Below, in pieces: positions 1 to 5,701 of a stretch of 11,043 bases of DNA. Within the stretch, counting starts at the first letter, position 1, and each line of letters begins with the position of its first letter. Source of the DNA: Candidatus Woesearchaeota archaeon (GTDB taxonomy: Archaea; Nanobdellota; Nanobdellia; Woesearchaeales; SKIA01); contig SKXU01000069.1 in the NCBI GenBank assembly GCA_007128245.1, forward strand, positions 1 to 11,043, written 5' to 3'. Under the pieces are notes generated by a model. That model ran no database searches and was not told the DNA's origin. It was given only the letters and a program-made list of their open reading frames with translations. A program made the position numbers and the translations under genes.

Positions 1-960
1 GCTCTCATCTCAACTGACACGTGGAGGCCTGCTGCGTACGAGCAATTAAAGCAGCTTGGAGCGCAAATTGATGTTCCTGTCTTTGGAGACCCTAAAGCTG
101 ATAATCCCGCAGAGATTTACCAGGCGTTTTATCCTGAAATGAAGGATGCCGACATCATCATTTGTGATACTGCCGGGCGCGACGCGCTTAGTGAAGAGCT
201 TGTGTCTGAGATTACAGAAATTGACAAAGCAGTCGATGCCCACCACAAACTCCTTGTTATCGCGGCAGACATGGGTCAATCAGCCCAGGCGCAAGCACAG
301 ATGTTTCACGACACCGTTGGAGTTACTGGTGTTATCATCACAAAGCTTGACGGAACAGCAAAAGGAGGAGGCGCTCTGTCTGCGTGTGCCGTCACAGGAG
401 CACAAGTACAGTTTATTGGTGTGGGAGAAAAAATTGATGCTCTCGAAGAATTTAAGCCGAAGAATTTTGTTGGGCGGCTTCTTGGCATGGGAGACCTTGA
501 GGCACTCTTAGAAAAAGCAAAGCTTGCGATGACTGAAGAGCAAGCGCAAGATATCTCAAAAAAGCTCTTGAAAGGAGATTTCACGTTACTTGATTTACAT
601 GAGCAAATGGCTGCGATGCGCAAGATGGGTCCGCTCACAAAAATGCTTGAGATGATACCTGGCATGAGCTCAGCACAAATCCCTAAAGAAGCCCTTGCGG
701 CACAAGAAGAGTCTCTTGAGCGATGGAAGCACATCATGCATTCAATGACGAAACACGAGCTTGAAGAAGCTGATAAAATCAATAATTCTCGGATCGAGCG
801 CATCTCTGAAGGTTCTGGTCAGCCAGAAAAAGAAGTGCGCGCAATGATTAAGCAGTACAAGCAATCAAAAAAGATGATGCGCATGATGAAAGGTAAAGGA
901 TCCGAGAAAAAGATGAAGAAGATGATGTCTCGCATGGGCGGCCCGCAACTAAAGTTCTAA
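1..960 (+). CDS. srp54: Signal recognition particle 54 kDa GTPase, 5'-truncated
   Basis: This is the GTPase subunit of the signal recognition particle. It binds signal peptides and 7S RNA and delivers ribosomes to the membrane through its receptor FtsY. The frame is open from base 1, so the N domain and the P-loop lie outside the window; 319 residues are visible of a family length of roughly 440-450. Visible motifs in order are the G2 loop DTWRPAAYEQL (residues 6-16), G3 DTAGR (56-60), G4 TKLD (114-117) and the closing loop GVGEK (140-144). Next comes the linker FVGRLLGMGD, then a methionine-rich M domain with LTKMLEMIPGM and a basic, Met/Lys-rich tail (MMKGKG, KKMKKMM) typical of the RNA- and signal-binding region. 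The TAA stop at 958-960 overlaps the stop of the convergent DHH gene. The identification is secure from the motifs. Nothing looks damaged in the part that can be seen. Confidence 0.97.
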   Translation, partial: ALISTDTWRPAAYEQLKQLGAQIDVPVFGDPKADNPAEIYQAFYPEMKDADIIICDTAGRDALSEELVSEITEIDKAVDAHHKLLVIAADMGQSAQAQAQMFHDTVGVTGVIITKLDGTAKGGGALSACAVTGAQVQFIGVGEKIDALEEFKPKNFVGRLLGMGDLEALLEKAKLAMTEEQAQDISKKLLKGDFTLLDLHEQMAAMRKMGPLTKMLEMIPGMSSAQIPKEALAAQEESLERWKHIMHSMTKHELEEADKINNSRIERISEGSGQPEKEVRAMIKQYKQSKKMMRMMKGKGSEKKMKKMMSRMGGPQLKF

Positions 961-1988
961 ACGTGCTTACGCACTTGCGCGATAAACCTCTTCCAGTCGC
1001 GCTCGCTCACTGATCCTCCGCACGCGTCGCGATGCCCTCCTCCATATCCTTCCACTCCTTGGAGTGCTTTCTCAACAATCGGTGGTAGGTCTCGGGTGTG
1101 TGAGCGCATGCTAAACTTTATTTCTCCTCCTGTACGTCTTCCGACGATGATGAGAGGGGTTCTTCTTCGCACGAGAAGTTCGTTTGCTACTTCTGCGACG
1201 AGCGAGTTTTTGTGTGCGCTAAAGATGTGGACGAACACTCCTTTTCGTGAGCGTGTTTGTTGTGCTTGCCGCAGTTGCTCTTCATACTCGACCAGTATTG
1301 GTTTTACGTGTTTTAGAATGAATCTTCCTCTTGGAGTGTTTCCTGTCAGGAGTTCTTTTGGGTGTTCGATTTTTTTGAGTGTGTTCACGCAGCCACGAAT
1401 ATGCTTTGTCGCTCCTTTCAAAGAGAAGTTAAAAATTCTTACAAGCTCGCCAAGTGGCGAGCGATAGAGTGCGCCTTTTATTCCTCTTACTCTTCCAAGA
1501 AGTTCTGGGTGTGCTCGCCGCACATCTACTAGCAGGCTATCGTGCCAATCGGCGGTGGTTCCTACTCCTGCAATCCATACAGGCCCTCCTAGTGCAAGCC
1601 ATACCCAGTAGCTTGTTGGTCTGTTATCGTGGTCATTGTGTACGCGAGGATTCAGGTAGGTTACGTGTCCTCGTTTTTTGTAGGCTGTTGGGTCGTGGTG
1701 GTCTAGCCAGAGGGTGGGGGTGTTGTATGACGTAAAAAACTCATCTGATACGCGTGGCTTGTCAAGAATGACTACAAGGTCTGGTTGGTTTTCGTGTATT
1801 TTACGCGTAAACTCCGCGTCTACTTCTGGTCCTCGTCCACACCGCACTCCAATGGCATCCCTATTTGCGTGGTGTACGAGCAAGTAGCTTGCAAGGCCGT
1901 CTGCGTCATCATCGTAGTAGATGAGTGGGCGGCTTGCTTGTCTGATGCGTTGCGCAAAATCTTGTAGTTCGTCTTCTGTGATTGCCAC
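957..1988 (-). CDS. DHH-family phosphoesterase (RecJ/Nrn-like)
   Basis: This is a DHH/DHHA1 phosphoesterase, a metal-dependent hydrolase family that includes RecJ-type nucleases, nano-RNases and cyclic-dinucleotide phosphodiesterases. From the GTG at 1988 the protein has 343 residues. It shows motif I DDDADG (26-31), the motif II aspartate in VVILDKP (D76), motif III LDHH (DHH at 96-98) and GVGTTADWHDS with the motif IV aspartate (D147). The C-terminal DHHA1 substrate loop GYGGGHRDACGG has GGGH at 316-319. All expected metal ligands are present, so it should be active. There is no signal peptide or membrane span, which implies a cytoplasmic enzyme. The open frame extends to 2300, with an ATG at 2105. 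I prefer GTG 1988 because the upstream gene ends at 2026 and the translation before residue 1 looks like out-of-frame sequence. The exact substrate (ssDNA, RNA or short oligonucleotides) cannot be read from the sequence. Confidence 0.9.
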   Translation of the reverse strand: MAITEDELQDFAQRIRQASRPLIYYDDDADGLASYLLVHHANRDAIGVRCGRGPEVDAEFTRKIHENQPDLVVILDKPRVSDEFFTSYNTPTLWLDHHDPTAYKKRGHVTYLNPRVHNDHDNRPTSYWVWLALGGPVWIAGVGTTADWHDSLLVDVRRAHPELLGRVRGIKGALYRSPLGELVRIFNFSLKGATKHIRGCVNTLKKIEHPKELLTGNTPRGRFILKHVKPILVEYEEQLRQAQQTRSRKGVFVHIFSAHKNSLVAEVANELLVRRRTPLIIVGRRTGGEIKFSMRSHTRDLPPIVEKALQGVEGYGGGHRDACGGSVSERDWKRFIAQVRKHV

Positions 1989-2025
1989 ATCACAAGAAGC
2001 TTTTGCTGCTTTAAGTACCTGGTGC

Positions 2026-2433
2026 TTATGCAGCGTATTCTCTGACGTGTGATCGTCTCCACTCAGCGAGGGCGTGATCGAGTTCTTCTCCTCGTCTTTG
2101 TGCATCGTACTCTCGTTTGAGCGGGTTGTAAAAGCCTCTGTATATTTTTTGCAGTGAACTTGTGAACGCTTGTTGTAAGTACGGTTTTTGTAGGTCTTCT
2201 CGTTCCCATAACACGCCGAAGCCTCCTCGTGGAACTCCTTTGAGGAGTGCTCCGAGTCCTTTTTGGATCTCTGTTGGTTGAAGTGTTCCTGTTTCTTCAC
2301 ACACCACTGAGAGTGTGCTAGCGGTTAGGCGTACGTTATTCCACTCGTACTCAAGTACTCCTACTAGTCGACTGTCTCGCACTAGTTCTATGTGCGGGGT
2401 GTGTATGATAATTCCTGTTGCTGTGCGCATCAC
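2026..2433 (-). CDS. Unrecognised conserved-looking protein, 135 aa
   Basis: I do not recognise this family. The product is 134-135 residues, with a GTG start at 2433 and an ATG immediately after it at 2430; either could be used. The N-terminal half alternates hydrophobic and polar residues (TGIIIHTPHIELV, LTASTLSVVCEETG), suggesting a small beta-rich domain. The C-terminal half (from about KPYLQQAF onward) is charged and predicted helical (LKREYDAQRRGEELDHALAEWRR). There is no signal peptide, membrane span or metal motif. It ends 37 nt before the preferred GTG of the DHH gene, so the two are probably co-transcribed. A TATA-like element sits the right distance upstream for a nearly leaderless mRNA. 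That promoter and the protein-like composition are the reasons to call it a gene; the competing frame here (N-terminal extension of the DHH reading frame) is low-complexity and hydrophilic. Confidence 0.65.
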   Translation of the reverse strand: MMRTATGIIIHTPHIELVRDSRLVGVLEYEWNNVRLTASTLSVVCEETGTLQPTEIQKGLGALLKGVPRGGFGVLWEREDLQKPYLQQAFTSSLQKIYRGFYNPLKREYDAQRRGEELDHALAEWRRSHVREYAA

Positions 2434-2465
2434 TAAATCGTATCATACTTCGTCTTATCTTTTGG

Positions 2466-2474
2466 TTTATATAT
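2466..2474 (-). promoter_or_regulatory. TATA-box-like promoter element for the 2433 gene
   Basis: On the minus strand this reads ATATATAAA, close to the archaeal TATA consensus. Its centre is about 37-40 nt upstream of the GTG/ATG pair at 2433/2430, which predicts a transcript start around 2444 and a leader of only about a dozen bases. It lies in the 48-bp gap after the Lrp-like gene, so the 135-residue protein and DHH pair may be transcribed separately from the protease trio. Confidence 0.55.
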
Positions 2475-2481
2475 GTTCCGG

Positions 2482-2916
2482 TTAAGAGAGCAGTTGCGTC
2501 GGACACACGAGTTCTCGCCCAATATCTTCTATGACGGGGTACACTTGCACCCGTCCTTTTTTGTGTAAGTCCTCAAGTAATTCGTGCTGTTGTTTGAATG
2601 TTGAAAAAATGCATTCAACAATGATATCCGCAGAAGTACTTACTACAAGCAAGTTGTTTGTGTGCGGAGTGTTTTGCAAGTACTCGATCATTGCTTGCTT
2701 ATGTTTTGTGCGAATAACAAACCAGCAGTGAATTGGTGTGTGGATGCGAGGATAATTGAATATGCTCACCATTCGCAAACCTTGTTTTTTGAACAAGCGA
2801 AGTCGCTCGTGAATAGTGCTTGGAGGAATTCCTGTGGTTTTGGAAATATCGACGAGTTTTTCCCGAGCATTTCTGCGAAGCTGCGTGAGGATCTGTGTGT
2901 CTTTATCGTCTAACAT
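2482..2916 (-). CDS. Lrp/AsnC-family transcriptional regulator
   Basis: This is a feast/famine type DNA-binding regulator of 144 residues, the usual size of the family. It begins LDDKDTQILTQLRRNAR, the classic N-terminal helix of AsnC-type proteins. A helix-turn-helix follows at about residues 21-46 (LVDISKTTGIPPSTIHERLR), where the recognition helix is PPSTIHERLRLF. Residues 60-135 form a probable RAM (ligand-binding, oligomerising) domain, with HCWFVIRTKH, LLVVSTSADIIVECIF and the alternating strands expected. The RAM sequence is weakly conserved, so no amino-acid ligand can be proposed. Its ATG overlaps the end of the small membrane-protein gene by 7 nt, and an AAGGAG lies about 16 nt upstream, so translation is probably coupled. 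It is the third gene of the protease trio and may regulate that operon, but this is inference from position only. Confidence 0.9.
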   Translation of the reverse strand: MLDDKDTQILTQLRRNAREKLVDISKTTGIPPSTIHERLRLFKKQGLRMVSIFNYPRIHTPIHCWFVIRTKHKQAMIEYLQNTPHTNNLLVVSTSADIIVECIFSTFKQQHELLEDLHKKGRVQVYPVIEDIGRELVCPTQLLS

Positions 2917-3203
2917 GGTCGTACTTGATACACTCCTTCTTGCTGTCTGATGCAGGCATCAACTACGGGAACTGACTGATAGATATGTATTTGTACGGGA
3001 GGGCTTGGTTGTTGTGTTCGTTGCTCTACGTACGTGATACGATTTGAGAGTTCAAAGTAGTTCTTGTTAATGTCATGCTTGAGAATAAAAATGCTCAGGC
3101 TGACCGCAATGCCTGCACCGATTGCTGATCCGGTAAAGAACTTTTGCATGAGCTGAGATTTCTTATTCTTCTCAATAATGGATTCTAGGTTTGAAGGAAT
3201 CAT
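2910..3203 (-). CDS. Small single-span membrane protein of the protease operon
   Basis: The product is 97 residues and belongs to no family I recognise. It has a short charged N-terminus (NLESIIEKNKKSQ), one strongly hydrophobic segment at about residues 21-42 (FFTGSAIGAGIAVSLSIFIL), and then a hydrophilic tail. The tail includes a possible short coiled-coil stretch (YFELSNRITYVEQRT), a proline patch (QQPSPP) and two late cysteines. By the positive-inside rule the N-terminus is probably cytoplasmic and the tail outside. The start is fixed by an ATGA overlap with the protease stop and a strong Shine-Dalgarno sequence inside the protease end; an in-frame GTG three codons earlier lacks that spacing. 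It could anchor, recruit or restrain the protease encoded just before it. That role is inferred only from translational coupling. Confidence 0.75.
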   Translation of the reverse strand: MIPSNLESIIEKNKKSQLMQKFFTGSAIGAGIAVSLSIFILKHDINKNYFELSNRITYVEQRTQQPSPPVQIHIYQSVPVVDACIRQQEGVYQVRPC

Positions 3204-4534
3204 TGTTTCCACCTCGAGTGAAGCTGCGCGACTTGAGCTGCTTTGTCGCAGCGCAAAAGCCCTGAGCCAAACTTATGCGCATCCCCAAGGTTTTCCGCAC
3301 TCACGTCCAGCACCTCTCGCACGTACCCTGATGTTGGTTGTTGAGCAAATACTAATGCTGCGCCGCCCGCGACGTGGGGCGTTGCCATGCTTGTCCCTGA
3401 GAGGTATTTCGTGGTGTTGTTTGGGTAGCAGCTGTTCACCTCCACGCCAGGGCTTGCGATGTTTACTTGGTTGTTTGCTTGACTAAATCGCGCGTGCTTT
3501 TTGTGTTTATCAACTGCTGCCACTGAGACGACGCTATCGTAACTTGCTGGATAGCTGTACTTCGTATTTCCATCGTTTCCTGCTGCTGCAACAATCAAGA
3601 TATTGTTTTTTGCAAGAAAGTCGCACGCAGCTTTTTCTGCTTGCGAGGGGTGTGATGACCCAAAGCTTGCATTGACGATATTGACGTTGTGGTCATAGCA
3701 CCACTCAAGCGCTCTGAGCAAGTCAACTTCTCCTCCGCTGCCGTGCTGATTAAGAAACTTCAGCGCATACAGCGTCGCGTCGGGAGCGACGCCAAAACGC
3801 TCTGAAGCAATGCTTCCTGCTACGTGCGTTCCGTGTCCGTTATCATCTCTTGGCTGGGGGGTGTTGTGGATGAAGTCGTATCCTTTATTTTGTGTGAATC
3901 GATTAGCAAGACTTGGGTGTGTGTAATCAACTCCTGTATCAAGTACTGCAACGCGCACTCCTTCTCCTCGTGTGGTATCCCATGCTTGTGGGGCGCACAC
4001 GAGCTTAAGCGGCCATTCATGTGATCCTGTGCTTTGTTGAGGGCGGACGTGATAGCGCTTTTCTTTTTGGCAGCCTCCTTGCCTTGCCAGTTGCGCATAT
4101 ACTTCTCTATTGTGTCCTGCTGGTATGCGCACAACGCTGTAGGGGATGTGCTTAAACGGTTTTGGGGACAGCTCTCCTACAGCACTTGAAGCGCTATGTC
4201 CTCTACCTGACACAATGAGTTGATCCTGTGGTGGTGCTTGAAGAAAATATTCTTCGATGGTCGTCATGGCCTGATCTCGTATAGCAAAAAGCCCTTGACG
4301 CGCCGAGCTGCTTGTGAGTTGCGGTGACAGTAAGAATCTACTTGCGCGATTGGCTGTTTGCTCTAAATAAAAGTGGACGTGCGCATATACTTCTTCTTGC
4401 TCTGGGGTGTGCCGGACTGCATCCAGCACGCTCCGAAGTCGCTCAAAGTTGCGTGCGATGTGCAGATCGTCTCTCCCTGGGATAGACTGGGTATGCAATA
4501 TTTCGCTGAGTGTTTGTCTCGTCTTCGGGTGCAT
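3200..4534 (-). CDS. Subtilisin-like (S8) serine protease, apparently cytoplasmic
   Basis: The product is a peptidase S8 protein of 444 residues with an intact catalytic triad: Asp199 in VAVLDTGVD, His234 in DDNGHGTHVAGS, and Ser382 in LSGTSMATPHVAGG. The oxyanion asparagine is Asn320 in VAAAGNDGN. Residues about 105-165 (LIVSGRGHS through PFKHIPYSVVRIPAG and the YHVRP region) resemble an I9-type inhibitory propeptide, which would keep the zymogen inactive until cleaved. Before that lie about 100 extra mostly helical residues. No signal peptide or membrane span is visible, unlike most archaeal subtilases, so it may act inside the cell like intracellular subtilisins or be secreted by another route. 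The ATG at 4534 has no Shine-Dalgarno; an A-rich, weak TATA-like stretch lies about 24 nt upstream, so it may be leaderless. It is the first gene of a trio with the small membrane protein and the Lrp-like regulator. Confidence 0.95.
   Translation of the reverse strand: MHPKTRQTLSEILHTQSIPGRDDLHIARNFERLRSVLDAVRHTPEQEEVYAHVHFYLEQTANRASRFLLSPQLTSSSARQGLFAIRDQAMTTIEEYFLQAPPQDQLIVSGRGHSASSAVGELSPKPFKHIPYSVVRIPAGHNREVYAQLARQGGCQKEKRYHVRPQQSTGSHEWPLKLVCAPQAWDTTRGEGVRVAVLDTGVDYTHPSLANRFTQNKGYDFIHNTPQPRDDNGHGTHVAGSIASERFGVAPDATLYALKFLNQHGSGGEVDLLRALEWCYDHNVNIVNASFGSSHPSQAEKAACDFLAKNNILIVAAAGNDGNTKYSYPASYDSVVSVAAVDKHKKHARFSQANNQVNIASPGVEVNSCYPNNTTKYLSGTSMATPHVAGGAALVFAQQPTSGYVREVLDVSAENLGDAHKFGSGLLRCDKAAQVAQLHSRWKQ
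3209..3215 (-). promoter_or_regulatory. Shine-Dalgarno site deciding the start of the small membrane protein
   Basis: GAGGTGG on the minus strand lies 5 nt before the ATG at 3203 and inside the last codons of the subtilisin-like gene. It matches the archaeal 16S tail complement and selects ATG 3203 over GTG 3212. With the ATGA stop/start overlap it implies translational coupling. Confidence 0.7.
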
Positions 4535-4692
4535 GTAGTCTGTGTGGAGAATTCTTTTTTAGTGCGTTCGCGCTTGTTTCTTGGAAATACTCGTGTGATG
4601 ATCGAAGATTTGCCTTGTTTCGCGAAAATGTTTCGGGACTGCACTGGACATGCGCAGAAAATGCTCTTTAAGCTGTGTACAGTAGTGGTTTT
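4535..4692. promoter_or_regulatory. Divergent intergenic region with a 10-bp palindrome
   Basis: These 158 bases separate the protease (leftward) and the endonuclease (rightward) and should hold both promoters. The candidate boxes are weak: an A-rich stretch near 4553-4562 for the protease and CTTTAA near 4665-4670 about 25 nt before the endonuclease ATG. A perfect palindrome TTTCGCGAAA lies at 4618-4627, and TGTTTCG occurs twice (4616-4622 and 4629-4635). This could be an operator, for instance for the Lrp-like protein of the trio, but a palindrome this short can arise by chance. No gene is seen here. Confidence 0.35.
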
Positions 4693-5376
4693 ATGATCTC
4701 TGAGCGCAAGGCATATTTGTTGGGGGTGTTGGCGGGGGATGGCAGCATCCGTTTTCGAGCACACAAATATGAGTACTCAGTAAAGTGCGTGGGAAATCCT
4801 CGTGACGAGACCCGATACTATGATGAGGTTCTCAAGCCATTGTTTTATTCAGAGTTTGGTGTACAGGTGTTTCCGAAGTTACACGATGCATCAAAGACGT
4901 ACGGATTTACTGTGTACTCTAAACGGTTGTATACTGAGTTACTCTCTTTAGGTTTGCCTTCGGGAAGAAAGCACCCATCGTTGCGTGTGCCCAAAGTAGT
5001 GTGTTCTTCACAGGATTTGCGTATTTCTTTTTTACGAGGTGTTATGGATACAGATGGTTGTCTTACTTTCAAAAAGCGATACACACAAACACCATATTAC
5101 TCTGTGATAACACTTTCTTCTCAAACGAAGGAATTTGTGCAGCAGTTAGAGCGGGTAATGCGCTCATGTGGCTTAAGGCCGGTGCCGATATATGATTATC
5201 CTGTAAACCATAATCGCCGGCAGGAGCCTACGGTGATTAATCGTTTAGAGCTAAATGGACGTTCTCAACTGGCTTGCTGGATGGAGCACATCGGATTTTG
5301 GAATCCTAAACACACAAGCAAGTTACTTATGTACGGAAAAGAAAAATACTGGGAACGCCAGGATTCCCAGCTATAG
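4693..5376 (+). CDS. Free-standing LAGLIDADG homing endonuclease
   Basis: The 227-residue product has two LAGLIDADG motifs: YLLGVLAGDGSI (catalytic Asp16) and ISFLRGVMDTDGCL (catalytic Asp121). About 100 residues separate them, as in single-chain monomeric homing enzymes that cut long, near-palindromic sites. Both acidic residues are present and the frame is intact, so activity is plausible. The C-terminal IGFWNPKHTSKLL resembles the tail of archaeal members. I chose ATG 4693, preceded by an AGTGG a few bases upstream, over an in-frame GTG at 4675. It is not inside an intein or a recognisable intron of its own. Instead it ends against the initiator tRNA-Met gene, and its TAG stop is the complement of the tRNA's last three bases. 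Hand counts of three 60-base rows inside it give 41% G+C, against 52% and 57% for single rows in srp54 and a permease, consistent with an acquired gene. Confidence 0.9.
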   Translation: MISERKAYLLGVLAGDGSIRFRAHKYEYSVKCVGNPRDETRYYDEVLKPLFYSEFGVQVFPKLHDASKTYGFTVYSKRLYTELLSLGLPSGRKHPSLRVPKVVCSSQDLRISFLRGVMDTDGCLTFKKRYTQTPYYSVITLSSQTKEFVQQLERVMRSCGLRPVPIYDYPVNHNRRQEPTVINRLELNGRSQLACWMEHIGFWNPKHTSKLLMYGKEKYWERQDSQL

Positions 5377-5478
5377 CGCGGGGTGGATTTGAATTCGGCA
5401 GGCACTCAACAAAGAGTTACCTTCCACCGACCTCGGGGTTATGAGCCCCGCGGGCACTCCTGGCTGCCCCACCGCGCT
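5374..5478 (-). tRNA. Initiator tRNA-Met (CAU) interrupted in the T arm
   Basis: The mature sequence is 75 nt: acceptor AGCGCGG/CCGCGCT (A1-U72, the archaeal initiator signature), D stem GGGC/GCCC with loop AGCCAGGAGT, anticodon stem CGGGG/CCCCG with loop CTCATAA (anticodon CAT at 5441-5443), variable AGGTC, T stem GGTGG/CCACC, T loop TTCAAAT and discriminator A at 5374. The gene is 105 bp because 30 bases (5394-5423) interrupt it between T-stem G53 and T-loop T54. CCA is not encoded. All stems are perfect once the insertion is removed, so this is a working gene if the insertion is spliced. The 3' end overlaps the endonuclease stop codon by 3 bp. A TATA element lies at 5503-5510. Being the initiator, it is expected to be essential unless a second copy exists elsewhere. 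Confidence 0.93.
5394..5423 (-). other. 30-nt noncanonical tRNA intron or insertion at position 53/54
   Basis: The insertion point is unique: no shift of the borders keeps both the T stem and the T loop. Intron bases 2-24 fold into a hairpin (AGGT, one bulged A, ACTC, then loop TTTGTT, then GAGT, GCCT; one pair is T.G). Exon TCGG (47-50) can also pair with intron CCGA near the 3' border. I looked for the canonical archaeal bulge-helix-bulge, in which two 3-nt bulges flank a 4-bp helix joining intron and exon, and did not find it: intron AGGT does not pair with exon TCAA. Archaeal tRNA introns sit mostly at 37/38, while T-arm introns with relaxed motifs are known in some lineages. Splicing is therefore an inference. 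Confidence 0.7.
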
Positions 5479-5502
5479 ATGTACGAACGAAACGCTGTGT
5501 GT

Positions 5503-5510
5503 TTTATAAA
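5503..5510 (-). promoter_or_regulatory. TATA box of the initiator tRNA gene
   Basis: TTTATAAA, a perfect archaeal-type TATA element and itself a palindrome, has its centre about 28 nt upstream of tRNA base 1 (5478). This places the transcript start at or within a few bases of the mature 5' end. I see nothing else in the surrounding gap 5479-5594. Confidence 0.75.
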
Positions 5511-5594
5511 TCTTTGTCGATATGTGCTAGAGTGCTTTTGATAATTTGAACTCAACGATTACTTGGTGCGCCGGATACTCAAAACAATTGGGTC

Positions 5595-5667
5595 TGGGCC
5601 CGGCCGGAGTCGAACCGGCGACCTTCGCCATGTGAAGGCGACGTCATAGCCACTAGACCACGGGCCC
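5595..5667 (-). tRNA. tRNA-Val (CAC)
   Basis: This 73-nt intronless tRNA has acceptor GGGCCCG/CGGGCCC, discriminator A (5595), anticodon stem TCGCC/GGCGA with loop TTCACAT, variable AGGTC, and T stem GCCGG/CCGGC with loop TTCGACT. The anticodon CAC (5632-5634) reads the GTG valine codon. CCA is not encoded. It lies upstream of the initiator tRNA on the same strand, but each has its own TATA element, so they need not be co-transcribed. A short T-run about 20 bases beyond its 3' end is the only terminator-like feature. Confidence 0.96.
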
Positions 5668-5691
5668 ATACAGTGAGCTATTTTTTGTCTG

Positions 5692-5698
5692 TATAAAA
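5692..5698 (-). promoter_or_regulatory. TATA box of tRNA-Val
   Basis: TTTTATA on the minus strand, centred about 28 nt upstream of tRNA base 1 at 5667. This is the same spacing as for the initiator tRNA, which supports both calls. It begins only a few bases beyond the stop codon of the zinc-ribbon membrane-protein gene. Confidence 0.7.
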
Positions 5699-5701
5699 GG
5701 A

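Noticed and set aside
306..803. A 165-codon minus-strand frame within srp54
   Set aside because: It is a Ser/Cys-rich antisense shadow of a conserved GTPase gene.
1989..2300. N-terminal extension of the DHH protein up to 2300, or from the ATG at 2105
   Set aside because: It overlaps the upstream 135-residue gene out of frame and translates to low-complexity hydrophilic sequence with no DHH-family counterpart. A frameshift fusion is possible but has no slippery site that I can see.
5374..5478. Reading the initiator tRNA as a tRNA with a long variable arm instead of an intron
   Set aside because: Only bases 5424-5428 can supply the T-stem half that pairs with CCACC, so the extra bases fall inside the T arm and not in the variable loop.
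4535..5478. An integrative element with tRNA-derived attachment repeats around the endonuclease gene
   Set aside because: No copy of the tRNA 3' end was found on the far side of the gene, and no integrase is present in the window.
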